Origin: Tridacna crocea
Lineage: Eukaryota > Mollusca > Bivalvia > Cardiida > Cardiidae
DNA length: 64,000 nt
Direction of reading: 5' to 3'
NCBI GenBank assembly: GCA_943736015.1
Contig: OX031057.1
Span: forward strand, 45,532,501 to 45,596,500
This document shows, piece after piece, positions 11,383 through 23,400 of this stretch; the stretch's first letter is position 1; every line of letters begins with the position of its first letter. The position numbers and the translations under genes are program-made. A model generated the notes under the pieces. That model was not told where the DNA came from. It did not search any database and saw only the letters and a list, made by a program, of their open reading frames with translations.

Positions 11383-11565
11383 TTAACCCATTACCACACA
11401 ATCCCTATTTTGGACAACCCTTTGTAACCAGCATTTCCTGCTTTTCCCATAACATTTTCCACTTTCACAAATCGAATTTCAAATTTTTATTTACTTTTAT
11501 TTTGTTGTCTGCAAATGCTTTTGATTTGGACAAACCCAAAATTTTGTCATTTGGTAATGAGTTAA
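11383..11565 (-). mobile_element. TTAA MITE, class A, internally deleted
   Basis: Both TTAA sites remain, but about 45 bp is missing. GACAACCC jumps directly to TTTGTAACCAGC, removing the left inner arm, so it can no longer fold as the others do. Confidence 0.8.
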
Positions 11566-11721
11566 AGGCATTATTACCAAGGACTACATCAACATCAGAG
11601 ACTTCCGTCATTTAGTTGACAGGCTACAGTATATGGGATAAGACATTTTTGACCAATAGTATATCTATCATCATTATATAAAACTTGCAATCAAATCTAT
11701 ATTTCTACCAAATTAAAATTA

Positions 11722-12928
11722 AACAAGAGCCGTTAGAGACGGGTTATGCTCCCCGAACAAGCGCTTGTCATAAAATATAAGAAATTTATATAAATTCACT
11801 TCTTTTATCCTAGAAGAACCTGTTCATGCCCCCCATGAAGTGAAAAGGCAATTATTATCTTAGAGATAGCCAACACAAACTTGTAGAGGACAATAAGCCC
11901 CCTTTAAGCCCCCTTTTCCCATAAGGCAATATTGGATCATTGCAATAAATACAACGGGTGTGTAGTTTGTGGCATTTTTGAATAATAATTCAAAATTCGA
12001 AATTTCATAAAATTTTAAGCAGTCATGTATTAAATATTACATAAAACAATTTTTTACATGAAGCCCCCTTTTTCCGAGACGCAGCCTGAAATTGAGGAAA
12101 AGGAAGAGAGGTACCTGGGCAACGTTCCAACAAGTTCAGATTTGAAATTTCACAAAGTTTTGAGCACTGATAATGGAGAACCTAGTGAAAAACAATTCTT
12201 TCCATGAAGTTCCCTTTTTCCATGATGCAGCCTTAATTTGAGAAACCAGGAAAGACATATTTGCACATCAATAATTCATAGATTGCAAAAACAAAGGGCA
12301 CATGTTGAAACTTGTAAAACAAGATATAACCATGAAATGTTTACAAAAACTGAACAAGATATTAGTAAAAATTGCAATTTTGCATTAGGACCCCTTTTTC
12401 ATTTTACAAGAAACCCCCTTTTTCCGTGACAGAGGGTCAAATTGAAAAACACTCAGATAAAGAAACAAGAGCACATGGTGAAACTTTGAAAAAACAATAT
12501 AACCATGAAGTTTAATGAAATTTTGACCAAAACTGAATGAAATATTAGTAAAAATTGGAATTTTGCAAGAAGCCCCCTTTTTCCATGACAACGTCAGCTT
12601 AAAAAACGCCCTGATTAAAAATAGCAAGGGCACATGCTAAAAATTTCCATAAACAATATAACCATGAAGTTTCATGATATTCTGACAAAAACTGAATGAG
12701 ATATTGGTAAAAATTGCAATTTTGCATTAAGCCCCCTTTTTCCATGACACGGGGTCAAATTGAAAATCCGGGAAAAGCATATCGGCGCCTTACCCTAAGG
12801 AGTTCATATATGAAGTTTTATCCAATTTTGTCCAAGGGTTGTGGAGAAATCGCTTCGGACAGACGGACGGAAGGACGGACGGACAGACGAAGCGGCGACC
12901 ATATGCTCGCCCTTCGGGGAGCATAAAA
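11722..12928 (+). mobile_element. tandem-core element with subterminal inverted repeats
   Basis: Five or so units of about 165 bp share the phrase AAGCCCCCTTTTTCC (about 11910, 12061, 12208, 12390, 12570, 12730). The ends carry matching inverted repeats, TATGCTCCCCGAA near 11741 and TTCGGGGAGCATA near 12914. GGACAGACGGACGG simple sequence precedes the right end. Layout is as in Helentron-type non-autonomous elements. Confidence 0.65.
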
Positions 12929-12930
12929 AG

Positions 12931-13541
12931 ATACCAGAAATGATGATTGGCACATTATAATAGGTCTTTGCAGTTCATTTGTGTACAGACATGATCAATT
13001 ACCATGGCATCATGAATGCTAATTCCCCTAAGATTTACAGATTGGGATGACAGTATAGCAAACACTGACGTTTGATTTTTCACTGTTTCCCTGTCTACAG
13101 CAAATTTTGAGAGAAATCTACCCTATACTGTACCAGATATTCAGATGCCTATAAGATCAGCAATTGGATGTTGGTAAAGAGTACTTCTGAAAAGCTTTAA
13201 TTTGACATTACACCAAAATATGTCATCATCAAACTGCCCCATATTGAGCTACCATTGTATATTTATATGATTGTAGTGATTAATTGACTTGTCCAATTTT
13301 GATGAAATTTTCAACACATGTTCATCAAATACAGTTCTTACTTGATTATTACTCTGGACATAATCAGACATGTACATTTCATCTTATTACAACTTTCAGG
13401 AAAACCCAGTACATAAAGTATCTTACATATGCTGGAGTTCGAGATGAAATTTTATCTAACAAGTCAAGATCAATGCTACCTTGATGTAACCTCTATGAAC
13501 CCTTTGTGACCCTAAAAGTTTTATCTTGAAAGCAAACAAGT
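12931..13541. other. unassigned stretch
   Basis: No exon with flanking splice sites and no repeat shared elsewhere in the window was recognised here. Confidence 0.35.
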
Positions 13542-13769
13542 TTAACCCTTTCCCAAATGACAAATTTTGGACTCTTCCAAACTCAAAGAGTTTGCAGACG
13601 ACAATTTTAGATTTTGAGAAAATGGCAGAAAGTTCTCAAAAAGGGTAGAAAACACTGTGAGAAATGGAGAAGTTGCTCGTTATAAGCAATTTCTCCTTTT
13701 CCCACATTGTTTTCAAAAGACTTTTACTGCAGACACGTAAAAACCAGGGCTTGTTTGGGAAAGGGTTAA
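13542..13769 (+). mobile_element. TTAA MITE, class C
   Basis: The termini are CCCTTTCCCAAATGAC and TTGTTTGGGAAAGGG, each next to TTAA. The core GGAGAAGTTGCT...AGCAATTTCTCC is intermediate between classes A and B. Its closest relative in the window is 53117-53344. Confidence 0.85.
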
Positions 13770-14084
13770 GGTTCTGTATATGAAAAAGATTCTTTTAAAC
13801 TGTATGTCAAATACAATGATTACATATAATATGCATACATACATTTTCACAAATGAGACCAAACAACAGTTTGAACAGGAAGATGTGTCAGACTAAGATA
13901 AAAATAACTCAAAACAGTATGATTTTAAATCTACAAGTATAACAACCCTTAGCTTTACCAAAACCATAAACTTTGAGAGATGTTTTGGCCTAGAAATTTG
14001 TGTCTGGCATGTTTTGGAAACAGGCAGGATTACAGTGCTTTAACATACTGAATATAATACTTCTGTGACATCAAGGTCATTATT

Positions 14085-14330
14085 ATACCCCTGCAAAACA
14101 AATGTTTTCTGGGGTATACTGGAATAAGCCTGTCTGTCTATGTGTCTGTCCATCATTGTGTCTGTCGGTGAACAAAATGTAAAAGCGCTGGTGGGGTTTT
14201 AAGTCACATTCAGTGACAGCTCGAGTTGGTTCTGTTCTGATATAGGAGGATAGCCATTTCTTCACCGTTGTTAAACACAGAATTGAGTGATATTCACAAA
14301 CTGTACAATACAAGCAAACTTTTATCTATT
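14085..14330. repeat. dispersed repeat with GTCTGTC tract
   Basis: Sequence with TATACCCCTGCAAAAC and a degenerate CTGTCTGTC tract just below the KYAT3-like stop codon. It has the look of a decayed mobile-element end rather than a 3' UTR signal. No matching copy elsewhere in the window. Confidence 0.35.
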
Positions 14331-14339
14331 CTGGTATAA

Positions 14340-14411
14340 CTATTTAACTGAGTCAAGTTCCTTTTTCCAATCTCGAAGTATTTTAGAAGCTGCCTGTAAC
14401 GTTTTGTCCTC
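14340..14411 (-). CDS. KYAT3: KYAT3-like exon 12 (last), stop codon
   Basis: Phase-0 exon after a TTTCAG acceptor. It encodes 23 C-terminal residues ([15 protein letters not shown]...) and ends in TAG at 14340-14342. It matches the C-terminal helix of the family (D-x-TL-x-A-x-x-x-I-x-x-W). Confidence 0.88.
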   Translation of the reverse strand, partial: EDKTLQAASKILRDWKKELDSVK

Positions 14412-17400
14412 CTGAAACCAAGATGGAAAAGTGTTTCTATTCATCAATTATGTATCATATTAACCCTTTGCTAAACAATGGCACATCAGTGACCCTGAAG
14501 AAGACACTTGAAAACATTGTTGGAAAAAGAGGAAAAAGCTGGTAGCCATTTTCTCTGTTCTCTCAATTCATGTACTTTTTGCCATTTCAAAAACAATTAT
14601 AATTTTTCAGCTACTGATAGTTAATTCTCTGCAACTGCTTCCAATGTAGCCAAAAATAAATTTTGTTATGTGGTAAAGAGTTGAAATAACAACACATATT
14701 TTCTCTTACCAAACAATCCCGAGTTTGAACAACTCTGATGGCTTTTGAAAACCATGTTTTAAATTATGCTTGCACTTTAGACTAATTCAAAATTATGTTG
14801 TCTCATAAAGGGTTAAACAACTATATATCTTACAAATTGATAAAAACATTGAAGGAAGAGAAGCAAATATTATGGATGAATAATTGACCTATTTCTATAC
14901 TTTTCAACAAGAGGACTTTGAGTGACTGAATCATCCTAATGACACAAACCATTGTTCACAATCAGTCTGATCTTGATCAATGCTGGCTATAAAAGCCTGT
15001 TATTCCTTTGGTGGTGACAGAGTTAGACAAACCACATGGAACAGGTCTAATACATTGATAACTTACCTTGATAAAACAAAATCTGATGTAGTTTTCTCCA
15101 AGTTTCTTGTGTTCTGAGCTATAGAATGCTGTTGGCGGTATGGCAGAGAGTCTCTGTGTTAGAAAAGATAATGAGTTTGTACATGTATTTACTCAAAGAA
15201 AATACAGACCAAGTTTGAAAACACTTCAGCAATAGAAGAAATTGCTAATCATGATTGATTTGATCTTTAGCCACTTGTATTTTTCACATAGTTCAACTCT
15301 TTACAAAACGACAAAATTTTAGACTGGTCAAAATTGAAAGCATTTGCAGATGACGAAATTAAAGGGACTGAAAATTTGAAATTTCTGTGAGGAAGTGAAG
15401 AAAACAATAAGGGAAAAGGAGAATATGAAGGTTAACAGCATTTTCTTATTTTCCCACAATGTTTTCAGACAGCTTCTTTCTCAGGGTTGTTAAAAGTCGG
15501 GATTGTGTGGTAAAGGGTAGAAAGAGAGGTATGGATTTTTATTATACTCCAAACTTCAACCTGTTAAAGCTTTGAGTATTAAATCTTTACCAGACAATAC
15601 CAAATTTTAACAACCTTGAGAAAGAATCCTTAATAAAACCATTGTGAGAAAAGGAGAAAATGCTGGTGACCAGCACTTTCTTCTTTTCCCACAATGTTTT
15701 TTGACCATATCCAAGACAAAAATTGTTATTTCAGCGACATGTAAATTGTTGTCTGCAACTGCTTTCAATCTCGATCACTCTGAAATTTTTCAGAGGAAAG
15801 GCAATTTTCTGTTGTTTTACCCAACTCTTCATTCCAAACCAATACCTGGCTAGATGACAGCACTTACGTATGCATGGTAAATTAAATGAATTGGGAGAAT
15901 ATTTAAAATGCCATTTCTCTAAACCTATCTTTGAGAATCAAGCCAACTTTACACAGTTTTAGAAGCCATTGTCATAAACAATCCAAACATGTTTTGAAAG
16001 TAATGGAACCATTAATGCTGACTTTATCATAGGAGAAGCTTATCTATTGGCTGGTTCAATCATTTAATTTTCCTAGAAATCACAGACTTTTATCAATAAT
16101 CCTACATTCTCACCTTTATATGGCTAATTTTCTTGAACTAATTATCAAATTTTCTCCAACTTCAATAGGATTCTAGCTATTGATGATATAAACAAACTGC
16201 AAAAGTTTCTCTAGACATTCAACTTAACCCTTTCCCATGCAAGAAGTTCTAAGACTCTTTTAAATTCAAAAACTGTGCAGAAGACAAATTCAGGAACAGT
16301 AGAAAGAGTAGAAAAGTAATCTTTCAAAGGGTGGTAAAAACCAGGAATTGTTTGGTAAAGGGTTAACCCATTACCACACAATCCCTACTTTTGACGCCCC
16401 TGAGAAAGAAGCCTTTTGAAAACACTGAAGGAAAAGGAGAAAATGCTGGTAACCAGCATTTTCTCCTTTTCCCACAGTGTTTTCTACCCTTCCCAGAACA
16501 AATTTCAATTTTTCAGTCACCTTTATTTTGTCGTCTGCAAATGCTTTCAATTTGGACCAGTCTAAATTTTTCTCGTGTGGTAATGGGTTAAACAACTGAC
16601 TAAGCAAGGAAAAGACTATCTCATAGAAAGATGGATACACTACAGACACCATGCCGTGCTACAAGCTCCTCTGACTTTCAGCCAGTAGAGCTGAAAATAG
16701 AAAACAGCTGATTATAACCCACCTTCTCTTTAGTCATCCAGCGTACAAATTTAAAATCAAAAGGATCATCTGTCCCATCGTCTGGTATGTTCACATCTGC
16801 AATGTTATATAAATACTGAATCTAATTCAATTAAGGAAAGAAGAGAATTTAATTTTTTTAATGGAGGTATGAAAAAAAACTTAATCACACTGTATGAAAC
16901 CGCGAATGAAAAAAATTAATTTCTCTTCATTTCTCATAATTTAATATTACAGACAACATACATCCACAGAAATAATTCAATCTGCATTCATTTTCTTTAG
17001 TTTTAAATCTAATGTTGGAGTATCTAAAGTACCTTTAACTCAAAATCTGAATGCTGCAAGAATACGATAGGGAAGCAGTTTTCAGATCCCCAATACTGAA
17101 AATTAACCTATTGAACAGAAGTACATGAGCAAAGCAGTGTGTAGCACCCGCAAAAGTCGCCTTCAGAGAAAGTAGTTCCGGCATAAGGTGATTTTTTCTT
17201 TCATGGAGCTATGAAAAAAAATATTCAGCCGATCAGAACTCACTAATGTTCATGTAAACAACTGATATTAAATTATTAAAATATGAACAGAAAAGCCTAC
17301 AGAAAGATTTGAAGTATCTTAAACACACGAAAGGTGAATAAACCAGCAGAATTTTTAAATTCAGAAATGTGACCCAAATAATTGCACAATCATGTTTGCT

Positions 17401-20400
17401 TTTGTCTCAGGAAAGTAAACAGTGTGGATCAAAGATCAGACTGCACTTTTTGTGTATTCTGATCTTGACCTACACTGACTGCAAAGGCAACTATAGTTTA
17501 GTAAGTCTCATTCACCCATTACCACACAATCCCTACTTTTGACGCTCTGAGAAAAAAGCCTTTTGAAAACCCTGTGGGAAAAGGAGAAAATGCTGGTAAC
17601 CAGCATTTTCTCCTTTTCCCACAGTGTTTTCTATCCTTCCCAGAACAAATTTCAATTTTTCAGTCACCTTTATTTTGTCGTCTGCAAATGCTTTCAATTA
17701 GGACCAGTCCAAATTTTTCTCGTGTGGTAATGGGTTAAGGGTTAATCTTGAACTCTTTACCAGACATCATCCACATTGAAAGCATTTACAGACAACAAAC
17801 TGATGGGCCTAACATGATGATCTTTGATAAGGTAGACAACAATCTGGCAAAAAAGAGAAAATGTTTTTTAGCACTTTCTCCACAGAGTTGGTTTGAAAGG
17901 CCTTCTTTTTGAAGGTTCTGCATTCACTGAATTGTTCTGTACAGATAAACAAGTTACAGTATATGTATTTCTAGTACAATCATTGAAGTCAGAACTTGTT
18001 AACTCTCTTCCATACAACTAAATTTTTGAGTAGTCTGCATACTACAAACTGAGCTACTATGTTCTTCTCTAGGGGAATAAACAGAGAGAACGAAGATGAA
18101 TGGATGACGTATACCTGCGGATGAAATGAATGAATGAATGTTTCATGGTGCATCATCAGCTTTGGTCATTCAGCGTGTATGTCTAGAATACAAACAACAT
18201 AGAGCCTAATAGCATACTTACTAAGAGATGATATGTCTGCCATCATAAAGTACCCTCCTTCTGGTACAGTGGGTTTCATGCCCAACTCTGTGAGAACCTG
18301 AGCCAGTGCATCTCTTTTAGGTGTAAGTTCTAGTGCTAGAGATTTCAGGTAACATTCATTTTCATCTTCATATACTGACATTTCATGGTCTAGACCACTA
18401 GCCACTGTCTCCTGTAACAAATGGTTAAAGTTTTAACTCTTTACCAAACGAAAAAAAATTAGATTGCTCCAAATTGAAAGGATTTGCAGATGAGAAATCA
18501 AATGTAACAGAAATAATGATTTTTGTTTTGGATGGGGAAGAAAACATTGTGGGAAAAGGAGAAAATGATGGTTACCAGCATTTTTTCCTTTTCCAACAGT
18601 GTTTTCAGAAGGTTTCATATAGAGGGGTGTTAAAAGTCATGATTGAATGGTAACAAATTAACAGAAAACAGAGTTTTAATCCTATACCAAACAAAAAAAG
18701 TTTGGACTGGTCCAAATTGAAAGCATTTGCAGACCACATAATAACAGTGAATCAAAATATGAAATTTGTTTTGTGAAGTGTAGAAATTATTGTGGGAAAA
18801 GGAGAAAATGCTAGTTACCAGTGTTTTCTCCTTTTTCAACAATGTTTTCAAAAGGCTCCTTGTACAGGTGTGCTAAAAGTCAATATTTTGCGGTAAAGAG
18901 ATAATCTTGTCCAGTTTCAAAGCATTTATTTTTATCTATGTAAATGCTGTGGTTTTCAGCACTATTTTGTCATTAGTATATTGCAGCAGCCAGTGCACCT
19001 GTCCATGCTTTCCTAAAGTTTCTTTTACCAGATCTGTACAATATTTTTCCTGACAACAAATGGAAAAACATTGTGGGGAGAAAAAGAATCAAGAGGGCCC
19101 AAATGGCCCTGGATCGCTCACTTGAATTTTTGAGATGACCATAGCCTATTTTGTTTTGAGGTATTGAAATACTGGAACCAAATTTATAATTTTGCTGAGC
19201 AATTTTCAAAAGGTCACCTGTAAAATTCATTTCGAAATCTGACCATCAGTTTCAAAAAGAAGAATTTTTAAGAATTCTTCATTTCTGTATGAGAGCAAGT
19301 ATCCCCAATCCAAGAGAGCCATGTTTCTTGATGGATCAAAATTTACGAACAAGTTTTGAAAAGGGTCACCCAAGGAACATTTCGGAAAATTTCTTTTAAA
19401 ATCTGACCAGGGGTTTCAGAGAAAGACAATTTTCAAGAATTTCATCATGTCCATATAGTGCAAGTAGCCCCCATTCACAAGAGCAAGGATCACCCAAGGA
19501 ACATCTCTGTAAAATTATTTTAAAATCTGACTAGGGGTTTCAGAGAAGAAGAATTATCAAGAATTTCTTCATTTCCATATAGTGCAAGTAGCCCCTATTC
19601 ACCAGAGCCATGTTTCTTGATGAATCAAAATTTTGTGAACAGTTTTTGAAAAGGGTCACCCAAGGATCATCTCTGTGAAATCATTTCAAAATCTGTCCCA
19701 CCGTTTCAGAGAAGAAGAATTTTTAAAAATTTCTTCATTTCCCTATAGTGCAAGTAGCCCCCATTCACCAGAGCCATGTTTCTTAACCAATCAAAATTTT
19801 GCAAACACTTTTTGAAAAGGGTCACCCAAGGAACATCCCTGAGAAATTATTTCAAAATCTGACCAGCGGTTTCAGAGAAGAAAAATTTTTAAGAATTTCC
19901 TCATTTCCCTATAGTGCAAGTAGCCCCCATTCACCAGAGCCATGTTTCTTGACCAATCAATCATTTTTGAAAAGGGTCACCCAAGGAACAACTCTGTGAA
20001 GTTATTTTAAAATCTGACCAGCGGTTTCAGAGAAGAAGATTTTTTAAGAATTCCTTCATTTCTGTATAGTGCAAGTAGCCCCTATTCACCAGAGCCACAA
20101 TTTTTGACGGATCAAAATTTCACGAACAATGTTTGAAAAGGGTCACCCAAGGAACATACATGTATCTATGAAATTATTTAAAAATCCGACCAGCGGTTTC
20201 AGAGGAGAAGATTTTTAAAGAATTCCTTGATTTCTGTATAGTGCAAGTAGCTCCCATTCACCAGAGCCACAATTTTTGACCAATCAAAATTTCTTGAGCA
20301 ATATTTGAAAAGAGTCACCCAAGGAACATATCTTTGAAATCATTTCAAAATCCGACAAGCGGTTTCAGAGGAAAAGATTTTTAAAGAATTTGCTAAAAAA

Positions 20401-23400
20401 TTCCATTTGGTTGCCATGGCAACCAGAGTTTTTGACGGATTCAAATTCTGTGAACAATTTTTAAAGAGGATCTCCCAAGAAACATTCCTGCCAAGTTTGG
20501 TCCAAATTGGCCCAGCTGTTTAAGAGGAGTTGATGTTTAAAGAATTGTTGACGACGCACGACGAACGACGGACACCCAGTGACCCTATAAGCTCCCCTTG
20601 AGCACATTGTGCTCAAGTCAGCTAAAACTACATGAAGCTAAAACTCAGGATTATGTGGTAAAGGTTACTGGGCTAACATTATGTCTACAGGGAAGATGGG
20701 AATTGTCATAAAACTATTAACTCATTTCTAGTGACACATATTTTCTCCTATTTTTACATAATCTCCAATTGACCTCTTTCTCTGGGCTGTTAAAACTCAG
20801 AATCATGTAAGGGGTTAATTTTGTCAGTTAACATAGGTCTACAGGGAATACCGGTACAAGGATCATTCTACTGATATGAAATTATTTCTGATAACTAATA
20901 TTTTTCTGTTTTCCAAACAGGATTGCTACCTTTCAGACACAAACCCCATCTAAGTCATGTTTCAACCATTATTTATGATTTTTAACATGACAAGTCTACA
21001 ATTTCATCATCTGGTAGAGTAAGAGAACTCAAGCATTAATGGTGGAAAAGACAAACCTGTATGGGAGTAGGGCAAGTGTAAATACTGTTTTGATGTAGAA
21101 CTTTTAAGCACTGTATGAGATTGGCTGGGCCAATGCCCCATCCCAACTTCCATCCTGTGACACTGAATGTTTTACCAGCACTTCCCACAGTCACTGTTCT
21201 CTCCCACATTCCTGGTAGTGTTGCTGAAATAAAGAAAAAGACATTTAGTTGACTTTGAGCAAAAAATTCTATGTATTTTATAATCTTTGTAATCCATTTG
21301 CTTTTGGAAACTCCTTTGAAAAGTAAGGCTTATTAAATGAAATGAAATATTTTAAACATTAATAGAAGGAAAAGTTGCTTGAATAGGTGATATCTCTTTC
21401 AACAATAATGTTTACACAAAGGTAAAAGTAACATGTCTCTACAAAGGGAGAAAACTTCAACTAATCACTGCACAAGTTGTTTTCATTAGAGCAAAAAAAA
21501 TACCAAAAGCACTGTGGGAAAAGAAACATTTGCTTGCTACTGCAATTGCTCATTTAAAAAAACAAAACAAAGAAACATGTTCTATCGCAGGGGATGGCAA
21601 GAGCTTTGCAATGCGGCGAATAGACTCCATCAGGGGCTTGTCTGAGAAATTATTTAAGATGAACAACACCTCCAGATATCCAAATTTATAAGTCACACAA
21701 ACAACTACACATCACAGAGATTCATTGTGGCAAGTTTGATCTTATTTCAATGAAAACTGTAGGAGAAGTTGTGTACACAAGAAATTGCTAACAGACTGAC
21801 GGATAGTCGAATGACCAGAGTCATAACATGACATGATCCTCGGCACATGAAAAGTAAACTGGGGAGTGTTGATATGTCTTTGTAAAGTAATGTTAAACTT
21901 GTTACCAAACAACAAAATTTTAGTGGACCAAACTGAAAGCATTTGCAGGCGACAAATCAAATTAAACTCAGACAACGATCTCTGATCAGTATAAAGATAT
22001 CGGAAAAAGTAGAAAATGCCAGCATTTCCTCCTTTTCCTTCAAAGTTTTCGAAACCATTTTCTTTCAGGATGGTTCAAACTCAGGATTGTGAGATAAAAG
22101 TTCAATTCATACCCAGTACCAACCTATTTTGATATGCTTATTGTCTCTGTATATCATCCACTCATACACTTCATCTGCTATCACCAACACATCATGCCTT
22201 TTACACAGGTCTGCAATCACCTCAAGTTCATCCAGTTTGTAAACCTGAAAGCATTGGGTGGACTAATCCTATGACATATTGAAAGAAAAAAGTTTCGACT
22301 TAGTTCAGCCTGGGCACCTCAGCACCGGCTGACCTTAGGTTTATACTTTTTGCATACACATGGAAACACTTTTTCACAGAGTATGGCTCTACTGTTTGAT
22401 TTTTGTCCATTGTTATTAAAATAGATATGCAAGAAAACAAATCAACTCTTCACCACACAACAAAATTTCAGCCTAGTCCAAATTGAAACCATTTGCAGAT
22501 TACAAAATAAATGTGAATTGAAATTCCATTTGGGAAAGGTAGAAAACATTGTGGGAAAAGGTTACCAGCATTTTCTCCTTTTCCCACAATGTTTTCAAAA
22601 GCTTTCTGTCTCAGAGTCGTTAAAAGTCGGGATTGTGTTAAGCATGTTGATCTACAGCTGTACAACCTTCAAGAAAGTTTTGAGTGGTAAAACCTCAGAC
22701 TTTATTCCAGTCTAAAATTGTTCATTGATTATACACACATTTTGTTTTCTTCTTACAGGCTTAAGTGTTTTGTAGCCAAATAAATAGAACAGATACAGTA
22801 GGTATGCAGTTAAAGATGAATTCGGTAATCATCAAGCATCAGGCAGTGGATGTTGTATATCCAAGATTATGCTGCAAATATTGTGCTGTCTGATCTTGAT
22901 CAATGCCACAAGCTTTTTCGGAACATCTTATCTTGATCTATGCTATCTGAAAAAGTTAATTAAATTCTTTACCACACGACAAAATTTTAGACTGGTTCAA
23001 ATTGAAAGCATTTGCAGACGACAAAATAAAGGTGACTGAAAAATTGAAATTTGTTCTTGGAAAGGTAGAAAACACTGTGGGACTAGGAGAAAATGCTGGT
23101 TACCAGCATTTTCTCCTTTTCCTACAGTGTTTTCAAAAGGCTTCTTTCTCAGGGGTGTCAAAAGTAGGGATTGTGTGGTAATGGGTTAATTAGCATTTGG
23201 TAGTACATGTATATGATAATCAATCAAATTTTATACATCTTACCATATTCTGAAGCCACGTAATAGGCACTTGACTTACCTTTCCAACAGGGTTGTTTGG
23301 GTTGTTTAATATAATAGCTTTGGTTTTACTGGAGAACTTGCTGGCCAGTTCTTGTTCATCTAACTTCCAGTCATGACTGGTAATAACACATTCTGTTTTT

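Noticed and set aside
16371-16652. Small open frames running through MITEs (for example here, 6839-7096 and 54521-54967) as genes
   Set aside because: The same peptides ([13 protein letters not shown]..., [15 protein letters not shown]) recur at dozens of loci because the MITE is repeated. They stop and shift freely and are not conserved as proteins.
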